Shown: piece by piece, positions 11,507 to 23,442 of the stretch | How the letters are laid out: every line of letters starts with the position of its first letter | Position numbering within the stretch: position 1 is the stretch's first letter | Assembly: GCF_047495875.1 (NCBI RefSeq) | Contig: NC_092463.1 | Coordinates: forward strand, 14,007,224-14,071,223 | Length of the DNA: 64,000 nucleotides | Origin: Pithys albifrons albifrons | Lineage: Eukaryota > Chordata > Aves > Passeriformes > Thamnophilidae | Direction of reading: 5' to 3' | Position numbers and translations under genes: made by a program | Notes under the pieces: model-generated | What the model saw: the letters and a program-made list of their open reading frames with translations, nothing else | What the model was told of the DNA's origin: nothing | The model's database searches: none

Positions 11507-14500
11507 ACCACCCTAACCAAAAATATAAACAAACAGAAAAGGTCCCCCAAAACAAACACAACCAAAAATAGTAAATAGAAAGAAATCCTGGAGCCTAGAG
11601 AGCACCCATGGAATATGATCCCATTCAGAATCTGTTGCAAGAAGAGTCTTAAAATTTATCTTGAAATTAAAACACTTTTTATATTTATTGAGGGAGGGGG
11701 AACAGCTATAAGACCTCATATCAGAATATGTGTATTTTAACAAAGTATTAGGTTTTGTTGTGGGGTAAATCCAAAGCCAAGAGAGGCCTATTTTTCTCAT
11801 TCTGGTTTTCATATTAAAAATAATGTTCCAAAAACAACTATTCTCATGAGGTTTTGGCTCAAGATGGCAGGAATCTTAGGGAAAAACAGATGATCTCACA
11901 AGACCTCCGACATCCAAAACACAAAAAAATCTCACAAGTCCGTTTTTGCCACATGCCACCACTTAAGGCCAAAAATCTGCTGAGAACAATCTAAAGAAAT
12001 ATCGGGCTATTGAACCAAAAATAAAAATTCCTGAGGTCTTTTACTCTCAAGCTTAAAGTCTAAACACAAATCTGACCACAAGAGGAGTGCGGTCTCCTCA
12101 GAGTACCTCTCACATCTGTCACTGATGACCAACTGTCACATCTATAGTTGATGACCTAATGAGTGAAAAAACAAGTATTCAAAGAAAGAATATGGTAAAA
12201 GGAACATCTTATTACAAAGAGACTAGTATATTTTTGTATCCCAATAGTTTTGAGCATCAAGTTACAAATGATGACATAAAGCATCCAGCTCTTTATTGTC
12301 ACAAGATGTGTGGGGAAGAAAGAAGGAAGAAAACAGATTCATAGTAGATGTATAGCGTAGTGAAACAGCTTCTGAACAGCAATTTAGTCCAGCTTAGAAC
12401 ATTACCATCTTCAGTTTCATGGTTAGCAAAGTCTGATAGACTTCACAAATACCATTTACTTTACATACACGCAATATCATTCACACAGTTACACATGGAA
12501 CAAGTTTGAACTGTGTGAATATTTATCTGTCTACTTTCAAAAGTAAGGTACTCGATGTGTAGTTGATATTAAATAAAATCACAGTTAGATGAGTCTGAGA
12601 ATTATATAATGCTATAAAAGGCTTTCAGCACTATATTCTCTGGACCAGAACTTTGAGAGGTGCAAGCTGGTATACACACATTTATTTCAGTGTCTATTTT
12701 ATACCAGCTTTGAGCCTGATCTTATGTATTTATTGTACACAATCATATTCTCTGATTTTCTAAAAATAACACTCTACGATTGAGATACGCTGTCAGTTTT
12801 GGAACAGAATTCTCTGTAACATTTTGAAATTTTACTAAAGTGAGAAAATAGAACATGGAGTACTTTTTGCCAGATTTTTAAGTTATGAGTAGAGAGAGGA
12901 TCATAGAAGAAAATAGTATATCAACTCATGAGTGCAAGACAGATATTTATGACATGATTTGCTTTAGCCTTGTAGAATGAAAGTGGGAGTAATAAAATGT
13001 GTGCAGAGGACTGTGCAAACTGTTGCGTCCTCTGAATTCATTGAAGATGATGTGAAAAAGTTGTTTGGATGCTTTATTATGTGTGGATATCCTATAAAAA
13101 ATGCTACTCTGGAAGTAAAAGCGGCCAGAGATAAAGATGAGCATGATGGAGTTGACAGTCCAATTAAACTTGAAAACTTCTTTTTATGTTACACATCAAA
13201 AATCATGTTCAAACCAATAAACAGAATGAATAAACATAGTATCATTGTATGTGTATTATGCATCCATAAAAATAGAACACAAGACTTGACTGTAGTATTT
13301 CAGTGGTATTTAGTTATTATAAGAGATATAATTGTATTACAGGAGAGGCTTGGGATAAGATAACTTTCAGGTTCACACATGCCCTTAAATAAGTCACTGG
13401 AGTCTCTAATTTTCTCAATTCAGCCTTATGAGGAGCACTTCCTTCCCTGAACTATATTAAAAAAAAAAAAAGAAAAAAAAGAAAAAATATTAGGATAAGG
13501 AAAGGTCAATGAATTACAAATGGATCTCTCCAGTAATTGAAGAAAAAGTTCATTTGAGCCCCCGGGTATTACTGCATTTTCACCCTGGCTCATCCAGCCC
13601 CCTTTTACTCTTGTGACCTCTACAGAGCTCATTCACCGTCTCTCAGGAGGTGCTTGGTCCATGCTTATCTCCTGTACCATCTAGAACATTGGCACTGTTA
13701 TGCCAGGAGTCAAAAGGGTAGTCTGAGAAGGACTTGGGCTGAGATCCTCATATGGATGGGCTAATGAGGGAAGAACTCAACAGGACACAGGCAAAATTAT
13801 GTGCAAAGTTATACTCCTTTAAATTATGTCATGCAGGTTGAAGCCAACCTGTGAGATATGAAGCTGGAAAAACTCATGACTTAGCAGATTAATCAATGGA
13901 GCAAAATGATACCTACTTCCACGTTTTTTACCTGAAGGAACAGATGCCTCTAACTGACTATAATTACAACCTCTTCTTACTCCACTGACATTAAAAGAAT
14001 AGAAGGTGATTCCTTTATATGGCATAGGACAATTTTTCAGGCAAACTAAGGTGAGATACAAGAAGAGAACATTTAGATTATTTTCTAGCTGCAGTTGTCT
14101 TGTGTGCAGCAAGATGGGAGCACCATCTTCATTCTCCCTGTGCTCCACCTTCATTACCCTGAGATGTCAAACATCACAAGTTTCAGAAGGGAGGAAGAAT
14201 GTGATATATAATCGGGTGTCTCTGTTATTATGGCCTTTTTCACCTGCCTCAGTTAGGTGGGAGTTACACTAAACTAAGGTACTAGAAATGCTTTGTAAAT
14301 GAACTGATTTGCACATACAGTCAATGGATCAATGCAGGCAATTTTTATACCTACTCGTCACCTGATAGTGTCAGAAAATACTTTTCTCTCTAGTGAAAAA
14401 TATTAGCAAACCAACTTTTCCCACTGTTTGCAATTTTCTAGTGAAATTCTTCTATCAATATCAAAACTACCCTTATATTTTAGCTGAAATGGGAAAATTT

Positions 14501-16381
14501 AAGCAAAAAGCAATCTTAAAAAGGTATAAATAAAATTAAGATTCAACAGAAATCCATTATCTGAGAGATAAAAAAATAATACTGCTTTAGAGTGTCTTAA
14601 CTGAATGAATTCTTCAGCCATTATATGACTACTATTAATAATGCTTTTGTTATTATTAGTCCTGGGTGTTTCAAACAAGCAAACACTTTCTAAAGCTACA
14701 TCATAGAATAATATTTCATTAAATTAAAATCAGTAGAATCTCTTAAAAGGCATCCTATATTGGGAAAATATGATAGAAATGCAACACTAGGAAGGCTTAC
14801 CCTGAGTTCTAAAGCCCATCTGACTGTTGTGTGACGTATAAGAACATTGTGTTATATGAAGCATTTTTACCCTACACAATGGTTTTAAAATATTGTGGTT
14901 TAGCTTTTTTCTTCCATTAAAAATTCCATACAGTATCATGTACATTAATTGAAGCAGATGTGAGTGAAATGTAACTCTTGGATTTTATTATGTGAATTTA
15001 ATTCGGGAGAAGGGGGAGGGGGAAAAAGGCAGCTCAACAAATTGATGTGGATTTATTTTCTTCATTTATATTAGGTTACCCAGAATGAAAAGGTGCCCAA
15101 TGGATGTTAGATATAACAGCTAGAGAGTTTAATATGATTTCTGCTGCAAGAAAAACTAGAATAGATAAAAAAATCCATATCTTAATGATAGGTAAATAAT
15201 CCTTTAGTATCTCAGATGTACATGCTACAGGCAGGAACTCTCTTTTCATGAAAACTCTTTTATTCTTCTATGCTATTACTGCAGAGATATTGCTATATTG
15301 GTAGATGTATTCCTACACTGATAAATAGACTGCATAAACAATATGCCCCCCCATAAGCAAGATAATGCTAGTACATTCTAGCAATAATAGCTCCCCTGCA
15401 GGAGGCTAGGTTTTTCCCTTTTTCTAAATGCTAACAAGAACCATTCTAAGGTTATGCAAGTAATGAAAAACAGGGGTAAAGTAAGTGTGGTGCATAGAAG
15501 TCTCTTTCCCTCATCTCCTCTATCTCAGGTGATAATGTTACAGATTTCTTTATTGCCATGTACTCTGTTAGCATGTGTTTGTGCTTGTGTCTTTGTGCAT
15601 GTGTATCAGACATCTTATTTAAAAAATAAATGCGTGCATTTCCCCAGTGCCAATAAAGTTTGAGTTGCCTGTGAGATCCCTGCATATATTGGATAGCTAC
15701 TTCATTTCAAAGATTCTGATGAAGTCCATAATCCACGGGAATGTAGCACAAGTCCCTGCATGAGGTACTGTAGGGTAAGCTGCTAAGAATCACTCGCAGC
15801 TCTGCGTGGAGCCACACAGTTCTCTTTGATAAGTTGCCCGACCTGAGAAAGCTGAAAATATTTCCATTATTGTGAAGACTGTTGAAAGAGTATTGGATTA
15901 TTAGTCTGACTAGTGACAAGATCTTGCAGATTGATTTAGGTAATGCACATAGGTGATCATGCTTTTAAAAGAGAAGCTTCTTAATTTTCAGGTTATTAAA
16001 AGACAAAGATTTTTGGATGGTAGACTTTTAGCATCAGAATTTATGTCTGCTCCATAGTAGGTGTCTAGTTTCTGGAGAATATAAAAACACACACAATTTA
16101 CTGATGTCAAGAGCACCCCATACTCAGCTTCTTTCTCTGCTCATGCACACAAAAGTGCATTGAGCTAGCCCTGGCCTAGGTATACTTCTGCATTGTGCGA
16201 GCTGATGAAGGAACAGTCAAAGTCATTGCCATTGTTTTACTTCACCTTTTTTGTTCTGGAGGAGTTGGGGTAGCAAAGTGTAGTCCCATATGCAACTCTC
16301 ACACCAGTTTACATGGCTATGTGAATGGCTTTGGAGGCCTGGCCAGGCAGAGGACTGTAATGTCAGGTTCCTGGACCATGC
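11507..16381. other. AT-rich sequence, no gene seen
   Basis: The longest open frame is 128 codons on the plus strand at 12977-13363. It is AT-rich, has no domain I recognise and lacks convincing splice signals at its edges. An A-rich run with G interruptions lies at 13457-13487. At about 12110-12150 the phrase TGTCAC...GATGACC occurs twice in imperfect form. A polypyrimidine tract followed by CAG|GTGATA lies at 15500-15534 and is treated as a finding. Confidence 0.45.
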
Positions 16382-16403
16382 ACTTGGATTTGCATATCCA
16401 AGT
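16382..16403. promoter_or_regulatory. palindrome enclosing an octamer (ATTTGCAT) motif
   Basis: The arms ACTTGGAT (16382-16389) and ATCCAAGT (16396-16403) are perfect inverted copies around TTGCAT. ATTTGCAT at 16388-16395 is the consensus octamer bound by POU-domain factors. There is no gene nearby to assign it to, so a regulatory role is only a possibility. Confidence 0.3.
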
Positions 16404-19254
16404 TGTTGCCTGAAAGATGTGGTTCTTGCTGTATTGTGAACCTCCAGTGCATGCTGTCTGCAACTGGCAGTTGTCCCCTTGGTAAGTAACATCAGTACTC
16501 AGTATAGCTTTATGTTCACACCATGCAGGTGGCTGAAAGGTCTAGATTTTCCTTGGGCTTTGAGGCATGCTTAATACAGAGTGTAGCCATATCTAATCAC
16601 ACTCTAAGGTCAGTAAAATTTCAACATGTGGGAAAATGATCTTTTCCTGCTGCATAGGGTCTCAGATTTCTCATGAATCAAGTGGAAAGAGGAAGAGGAA
16701 GCAGTTGGTGCAGAAAACAGTCAGTGGGTATTGCTTTGGAAATGTTATGCTTTAGAAGCACCCACATTGTTATCCATCTGCCTCTCCTCTCACAGAAACC
16801 ACAGCAACAAACATAACAATGCATTAGCTTAGAGGTTTTTAAGGAAATGAATCTTGTTTTCCTTAAGTACGTTCCATTCTCTGCTTATAAAGGAATAGAG
16901 GTTGAGGTAGAATGTAGGCAAATGAGTCTTTTTAAGTACCTTCATTCACAACACAATGTAACATCATTTTTATAATATCTATCATATAAAGTCTATCCAA
17001 AAAGGCTTTACTGTGTTAAATAATGTATTTACAGAAGAATTAAAAAAAATAATAACAGAATGGAGAGGAAATTCAGAAAGTCAAAACCAAAGCTTTTTTT
17101 TTTGCTTTTTTTTTTTAGGTTACATGTGGAAAAAGGTAGGTAGTCAGGTAGCCAGAGAAATGGGAATTTATTCCAAGTGACTGCAGGTTAGAGGAGGAGA
17201 AAGTTTTTTCACCTAGGAAAGGCAAACACAGCAGTATCAGATAGTACTATCAGAAAAGAGACCTAAAGGAAGAAAAGGGGACAAATGGAAAAACAGGGAC
17301 AAGAATTTATTCGGACTTGATTAAATTCCACCCAGTGGAAATGTTTTCACCTCTGGGGTTAGAAACCAAGGCATTTGGATGGATGCAGTACGCAATGAAA
17401 AACTGGCTTTCACATAAACTTACAGTTAGTTTTCATGAGAAATCCAAAACTCAGGCTAAGTTCGCCATAGAGTGTACCCAGATTCATAAAATTTTTCATT
17501 CAGACAAATCAACTTTCCCTTCTATACATCTCATTATCCTGGAAAACAAGTTACAGAGGGTTTGATCTCCCTCCTTAAATGGTTCTACAACAATTAAGCT
17601 TCAGAGGAACAATTCCTTTGTTCTCCTATTAAACAGTTTTTAACAACACCACCCCTTTCACAATATGCAGAAAAAAGATATTCTACCTCAAAAAGGACTT
17701 TAAGAATCCAAAAATAGTTCTGACATTGAGGAAAAATTGAGTTGTTTTCAAGTTCTGCATGGAGTGAAACAATTAGAAAGTAATAATTTCAGGACATTCA
17801 CAATATAATGTTTCTCTAATTTTGAATGGTGATACACTTAATACCTGAATTTAAAAAGTTAGGGTTTTTTCACATGAAAAGTCCAACTGTTTCACTCCAA
17901 AAATGTAGGAATGGGGTGTTTTGGCATCATCAGAAAAGTTTCCTCTTTTTTCCCCTAAATGAAATTATTGCAAAACCTCCTTAATTTCACAAAGCTTTTA
18001 ATTTTTGACAACCTTAAATTTCAGAAGAATACAGTTCTGTTGCATTTTCTTCAGCCTGCTATGAGCCAATGGTATATTTCCAAAAATTATTATTAACTCA
18101 TAAAACAAAACAAAGGAAAATCAGATCTGGCTGTTACTTTTACTTTTACCTGTGATTTCTACTTTTGCTTCTTCCTGTGATTTTTCTCTCCTTACTTTTT
18201 GGCAGTAGCAGCAGCAGTGAGATGCCTTTTGTTGCAGGGCCATGTGCAGGACACCCCTGGGTTTAGTACTGCTGCTCAGCCCAGTGGGTTATTTGCACAT
18301 GCAGTGCTATAGTGCTGATGGAAAAGCTGAATGAGATATTTGTAGTTCGCTGAAGATGAAGCAGATGTGGGATTTTGGGCAGTGAGATGAGCATTTCTCT
18401 TCTTCCATTGTTACAGTCATTATTAATGCTCAGGATGAAATTCTTCTCTGGGGATCTAAGTGGGACTTTGTTTCCTAGAGGATAGAGTACAAGAAACACA
18501 AGGTAGGATATGGCCCAATGCTTCTAAGGAGGATTGTGTATCTTCTGCATCTGTCAGTTTCCTGACCTGCCTAATGCCTGTCTGTTGGCCAGCAGGATTT
18601 GAGGGTTGCTATAGGCATTAGACATGACGGCTTTGGCCTACCTAATGAGAAATGCCTATAGTGGGAATACTGTGAAGTCCTGTGGCTCATCAGAGGCTGT
18701 ATGACTTTAGACAGGGGCAATGGTAAAATAACCACCCCAAAGCCAGAATTACTGTCCTCCACTGTCATTCAGAGCAGTTGTTCTTTGTCATTTCCTCTGT
18801 TCATTCATTTTTATTTCTCTTTCTCAAGTTTTTATTTCACTTCCACATCAGAAAGATCAGGTTTGTGCTTTTCAGGTCTTTAAGGTCAGCACTTGGGTTT
18901 TAGTATATATAAAGCACTGCAAACTGAAAGAGAAAAATAAGGAGACGTGAGGTGGTGATGACAGTGACAAGGACATATTTGTTAGGAGGCGCAGAAGGAA
19001 AAAGGGTTGGATTTCTTGAAATCCTTGCTAAATAATAATATCATTACTATACATTCTGGAAGAAAATAACCCTTAAGATTCATGATTTGTAAACAGTTAA
19101 TTACATTTCATGAGATTTTTCTTTGCAGTATATTAGTAGTACTATGCCTCTCCATTCTCCAGAAAATGAAGCTATGCAAAATTTTCTCTAGGCAAAAATA
19201 AATTTTCACTTGAGTTCATAGTAGCACCTAAAAAGTCTTTCTTTCTGCACTAGT
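16404..19254. other. AT-rich sequence, no gene seen
   Basis: No exon or RNA gene is supported. T-runs lie at 17095-17120. An 11-bp inverted repeat, CTATAGGCATT (18609-18619) and AATGCCTATAG (18651-18661), encloses a 31-base spacer. Confidence 0.45.
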
Positions 19255-19289
19255 AAAAAAAAAAAACAAACAACCAAACAAACAAAAAA
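19255..19289. repeat. A-run and (CAAA)n simple repeat
   Basis: Twelve A residues are followed by CAAACAACCAAACAAAC and more A. It is the same type of tract as at 8761 and 11482. Confidence 0.75.
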
Positions 19290-19336
19290 TTATATTTTAG
19301 ACAAGGGATAAATGAAGTACAAGAGTAAAGCTACAC

Positions 19337-19544
19337 ATTGCAGGGAACCTACCATTTCAAGTGGCAGAGATCCTGCAAGGAAAATTGATCCAGGCAGAAC
19401 TCCACAACTTTCAAACCCTGAATAACTTGAGAAACATTAGATTGCAGGGAACCTACCATTTCAAGTGGCAGAGATCCTGCAAGGAAAATTGATCCAGGCA
19501 GAACTCCACAACTTTCAAACCCTGAATAACTTGAGAAACATTAG
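19337..19544. repeat. perfect 104-bp tandem duplication
   Basis: Copy 1 (19337-19440) and copy 2 (19441-19544) are identical at every one of 104 positions by direct comparison. Both start ATTGCAGGGAACC and end GAAACATTAG. The sequence outside the pair differs immediately, except that two bases (AT) after copy 2 repeat the start. The unit matches no repeat family I know. Perfect identity in otherwise old sequence implies a recent duplication or an assembly error. Confidence 0.97.
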
Positions 19545-20234
19545 ATCCTGGTACTGCTAATTTCCCAACTGAGTGGCCTCAAAGCTATAAGAGAAACTAG
19601 ACCTCCTACACTGGTTCTGGGTACTATCTCTGCGACATATCATTACCGAAAAGAGAAGTTACATAGGAATTGAAATTCTAGTCACCCACTGCCTGTGGCA
19701 CACACCACTCACATATTTCAATTGCAAGACAGTGCTTTCTTGGAAATTGGAAAAAGAACTAAGTGCAGAGAAAGAATACTTTCATTTAGGTCATTAGGTT
19801 ACTCACAATATATAATAACATAAAATATTACAATACTCACAAGACACCCACACATTTCCATGAATATATGTTCTATGCATTCTTGATGCATTCTTGTTAT
19901 CATTTGAAGATTCCTGGGCTCTTGTATCTGCTGCCCTCAATTACTTTAATAGCTCTTAATAGGAATAGCTCTTTCTTGACTCTATTACCACTTCTACCTG
20001 CTAGAAAGGAGGGAAAAAATGTCACTGTACAAGTAAATGGGAGTCCTGAGTTGTTTTCATTTACTAAAGACTGGAAAACGTCAGAAATCTCTGCCTCTTG
20101 AAAGCACTAGAGAACACAGTTGTTGAAATTGTTATCAGATTTTGAGACATTTAAATTTCACACCCAAAAAGCTTATTTATTTTGAAACAGAGTTGACTCA
20201 TACAATGTCCACATGGCTAGAGCAAGTAGCCCTC
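19545..20234. other. unique sequence, no gene seen
   Basis: Nothing can be supported here. An 11-base direct repeat ATGCATTCTTG occurs twice in a row near 19875-19896. Confidence 0.45.
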
Positions 20235-20430
20235 TCCTTCTCTGGCTTACTGGCTGGCCTTGGACGAAGCCTTGGGTCAGGTTTGAAAAAGCTTCTGTCC
20301 CAGTTTCCTCACCTGTAAAACAGGATTTTAATCTCCGACAGGATACTTAATTCTCCAAGACAGCTCACTGGGGTTTGCGAGATTCTCCGGTTGATGCTTG
20401 AAAATGTAAATGAGCTCTATGAATGTCAAA
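20235..20430 (+). repeat. MIR-type SINE fragment, fairly long
   Basis: The order of landmarks matches MIR on the plus strand: TGGCTTACTGGCTG, then CCTTGGACGAAGCC, then CCCAGTTTCCTCACCTGTAA, then AACAGGATTTTAATCT, then a stretch around ACAGCTCACTGGGGTTTGCG, and finally AAATGTAAATGAGCTCTATG. These correspond to the MIR core (tgtgacctTGGgcaAgtC), the CAGTTTCCTCATCTGTAAAATGGGGATAAT block and the tail. It lacks the tRNA-like head and is too diverged to be active. Confidence 0.8.
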
Positions 20431-23142
20431 AATTCTTAGATTATAAAGTCATAACTTTACATACAGTTCAGGAACTTCATACACAGATCACAGGACAGAT
20501 ATCACCCCAGAAAATAGAAGGGCTGGAGGAAGAATTGGAGCAAGGAGGAAAGGATGCTTGAATGGAAAAAGGAAATTACTTGGTGGGGGAGACAGCACCA
20601 TGAGAGCTTCTGGTATCAGCAGCCTTTCACAAAATAATCTTCTGTGCTGCCATTTCAGCTAGAAACAGGTTGCAACTTCATATAAACACTCACAGAATTG
20701 GGGCTTGAAGAAAACAGGAAATAATACACAACTTTTTAAGGGAAGATTCTAGCTGTTGGGAGCACTATTCACTTCACGGTGAAGAAAACATGGTGAAGTA
20801 TGGGAGAACCATAGGGTCCTGTGTGGGAGTCCTCTAGAAAAACATCCCCTTTACTGCCTGTTTCATCTGAGTCATTCCTCTTTTGAATCATGAGGTTGAT
20901 CACACTTGCCTTTGGCACTTTACTAACCTGTGATAAAGATGTAGTTTGAAATCCCCTCAGCACTTCCTTTGACTGGTTTAATTGAGCATATGGGGGTAGA
21001 CAAAATCCCAACCTGCCCAAATATATTCTTTTTTGAGGAGTTAGACACCTACCCCCTCTAGAATTGAGAGGATGCTGTCAGACTGTGGCTGTCCCCTCTG
21101 AATAAGGTGCAATTTTCCACAAGACTCTCCCACTTTGGAAATGTAATGCCTAAAATAAAGAGTGGTGCCTGACCTACCTGTGAGGGGAAATGGAGCTAGA
21201 AGAGTAGAGACAGATGATAATTAAATGTTTTTTATCTGCTGTGGTGAATATAGTTTTAGTGAATCAGCACCAATAGCCAAGTGTCTCATTGTCGCTTTCT
21301 AGGTGCTCTAATCTCTCCTTGCTTACAGAACAGCCCTCCTCATTTACCTGGGTTCATGAGGTAAAGAAGGGAGGAAATATAAAAAGCTGGAGTGCTCCCA
21401 CAGATTTGCTATGGGAGAACTGCCATTTCCTTTTTTTGCTGAAAATAAATGTCCATTTGGAAAAGTCTCTTTAACAGTGAGGTGTGCACAGTAGATGGAA
21501 ATTTTTGATGGTTTCAGTGGGAATTAAGCACCTCTTAAAATTGCATTCATAAAACTCTAATCAGCTAAAACTGCATAGGATGTACACTTAACCTTGGAAA
21601 TTTCCCTTTATATATATCACCTGAGGAAAGGATTAATCTTGAATTTGAGACATGTGCCTCTCTCATCTGTAACCATGAGGATAATGTTTAATATCCAAGA
21701 AGGAATTGAATATCTTGCCATTTTTAAATAAAGAATTATAAAATGTTCTAACAAATATCTTCTGCTTTGCTAAAAGAAAATGTCGTTCTTATGAAACAGA
21801 AGTGAAATAAAACCAGATCAAAAATAAGGATTTCAGATGTGTCAGAGAGCAGAGCATGCAAATACTCTAGGATATGACAAGAGAGCTGCATGATCTTATA
21901 GCAGTAGGTTCATCATGATGACAGCTCTAGTTCACATTGCTAAACAATCTCCAGTCGAAATCTAGTTTCTTTTTCTGACAGCTTTTTGCTGCTTCTTCTT
22001 TCAGGTAAAATTTTTCATGTCTTTGTTTAATGTCTTACATTCAAACAGAATTAGGAGTAAAAATGAAATGGCAAAAAATAGGCATGTATCCATTGTTCTG
22101 CAACATTGGCATCTGTGCATTTGTCATGAGTGGGAAGGATTTAAAAACCCAGTGCACCTAGACCCACAAAACTGACTATCCTGGTCCTCTGATACTTTAG
22201 GCTGCAGCCCAGATCAAGATCCACGGCTTAGAGGGGAAGTTTTAGGCCAGGGAAACAGATATTCTCCCTACAACAGCATAATTTTCTGCTCTGCAATATG
22301 GTCATCCCAAAATCCTCAAATGTGAAAGACCACAAGTAGGACTTTCTATCAGGAGCTGATATCATCCTTTGGCATATTATATATATAAAGCATATGATCT
22401 TAGTGGAAAAATCTGTCAGAGATGGACCTGAACTACAAGTTACATTAAAAACAGAAACAGAATGCACAGCAGTCCTGCAGGTCTGTTCCTGAGGTTTCTC
22501 CGAAAATGCACTCTGAGCTAATCCAGAGAGAAGTTGGTAAGTGAATCTAACTCGGTTATTTGACCATCTAACCTGCATAAGTAGTGGACTGTTCAGAAGT
22601 CAAGAGGGTCCCAGCAAAGCTTTTCTAGGTTTCTGGAACAGATTTTCTAAACTCCCTTTGCAGTGCATATGGTTCTGGTCTATTTGCAGAAGCTTCTAAT
22701 TAGACCAATATCAATGATAGTTTTAGAAGGCATCAGACAAATTCGTTTTTATCTAGGATCCAAGGAGAATACCATGAAGTGCTGAAAATGTTCATGTGCA
22801 TGACTGGACAAGGATGCTTGATCTTATTAGACTGTCTAATTTGGTAGGCTTTTATAGTTTGGGAGAAAGGAATAAAAACATTATCTTGTTTAAGGGCTTT
22901 TCTGCTCTTCGTAACTTTTATATTTTGATAGCCTTTGTCATTTATGCCACACTGACTTTAATTCTCAGACTTATGGGATATTTGTTTCCAAGTGTCATTT
23001 TAGAACTATACCACATATCTTCCCTTCAATAAAGTTATCTCTTAGTTCTTCTTTTTTGGTCATCTTTAGGCAGAAAAAGCCTGATATATTACACTGTTCT
23101 CTCTTATTTTATTTGTGACTTTGTTTTGTGGCTTGAGTACAA
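20431..23142. other. AT-rich sequence, no gene seen
   Basis: Open frames reach 116 codons (minus, 22228-22578) without domains. A polypyrimidine tract ending CAG directly abuts GTAAAA at 22002-22010 and is treated as a finding. A (TA)n-like stretch is at about 22378-22388. Confidence 0.45.
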
Positions 23143-23156
23143 TACTGAGACATACA
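23143..23156 (+). repeat. target-site duplication, left copy
   Basis: TACTGAGACATACA is found again at 23522-23535 as TACTGAGACATGCA, with 13 of 14 bases identical. The pair brackets the SINE-like element exactly, with the right copy starting next to the head of the tRNA-like part. Confidence 0.8.
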
Positions 23157-23352
23157 TGTAAATATGGCCAGACTTCACAAACAAAGATTTGGGAAGGGCT
23201 CTCCCCACGTGGGTGTGCCCTTCCAGCCTGTGCAGTGTATTTTTTAGGTGAGGCACAGCGTGTGCAGAACTGGCCCCACCGTTTAAGTCCTAAGGTCCAT
23301 TTGCCATGGCTGAGCCAGCTTGGACAGTGACAGTGAAGTCCTCTGGACTGTA

Positions 23353-23421
23353 ACAGCACCCGGTACTAACCGTGGCTGACCCTGCTCAGCATCTGAGATC
23401 TGATGGGATTGGATGTCAGGG
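23353..23421 (-). pseudogene. 5S rRNA-like segment with internal deletion
   Basis: On the minus strand the phrases CATCAGATCTCAGATGCTGA, GCAGGGTC, GGTTAGTA and CCGGGTGCTGT follow each other in the order found in vertebrate 5S rRNA (GTCTGATCTCGGAAGCTAAGCAGGGTC ... GGTTAGTA ... CCGGGTGCTGT). About 26 bases of normal 5S between GGTTAGTA and CCGGGTGCTGT are missing. They contain the internal promoter box C. The first ~25 bases of 5S are also absent or replaced by the linker. It cannot be a functional 5S gene. Confidence 0.8.
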
Positions 23422-23442
23422 AGGCATTGAACTGCCAGGGGA

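Noticed and set aside
11840..12160. Unclassified LTR or DNA transposon
   Set aside because: Internal phrases repeat weakly (TGTCAC...GATGACC), but no terminal repeats, target duplication or family landmarks could be found.
12977..13363. 128-codon plus-strand frame as a coding exon
   Set aside because: It has no recognisable domain, no convincing acceptor or donor, and an AT-rich composition like its surroundings.
15005..15027. Second G-quadruplex (GGG...GGGGG.GGGGG...GG)
   Set aside because: Only three runs of three or more G are present; the fourth has two, so a stable three-tetrad quadruplex is unlikely.
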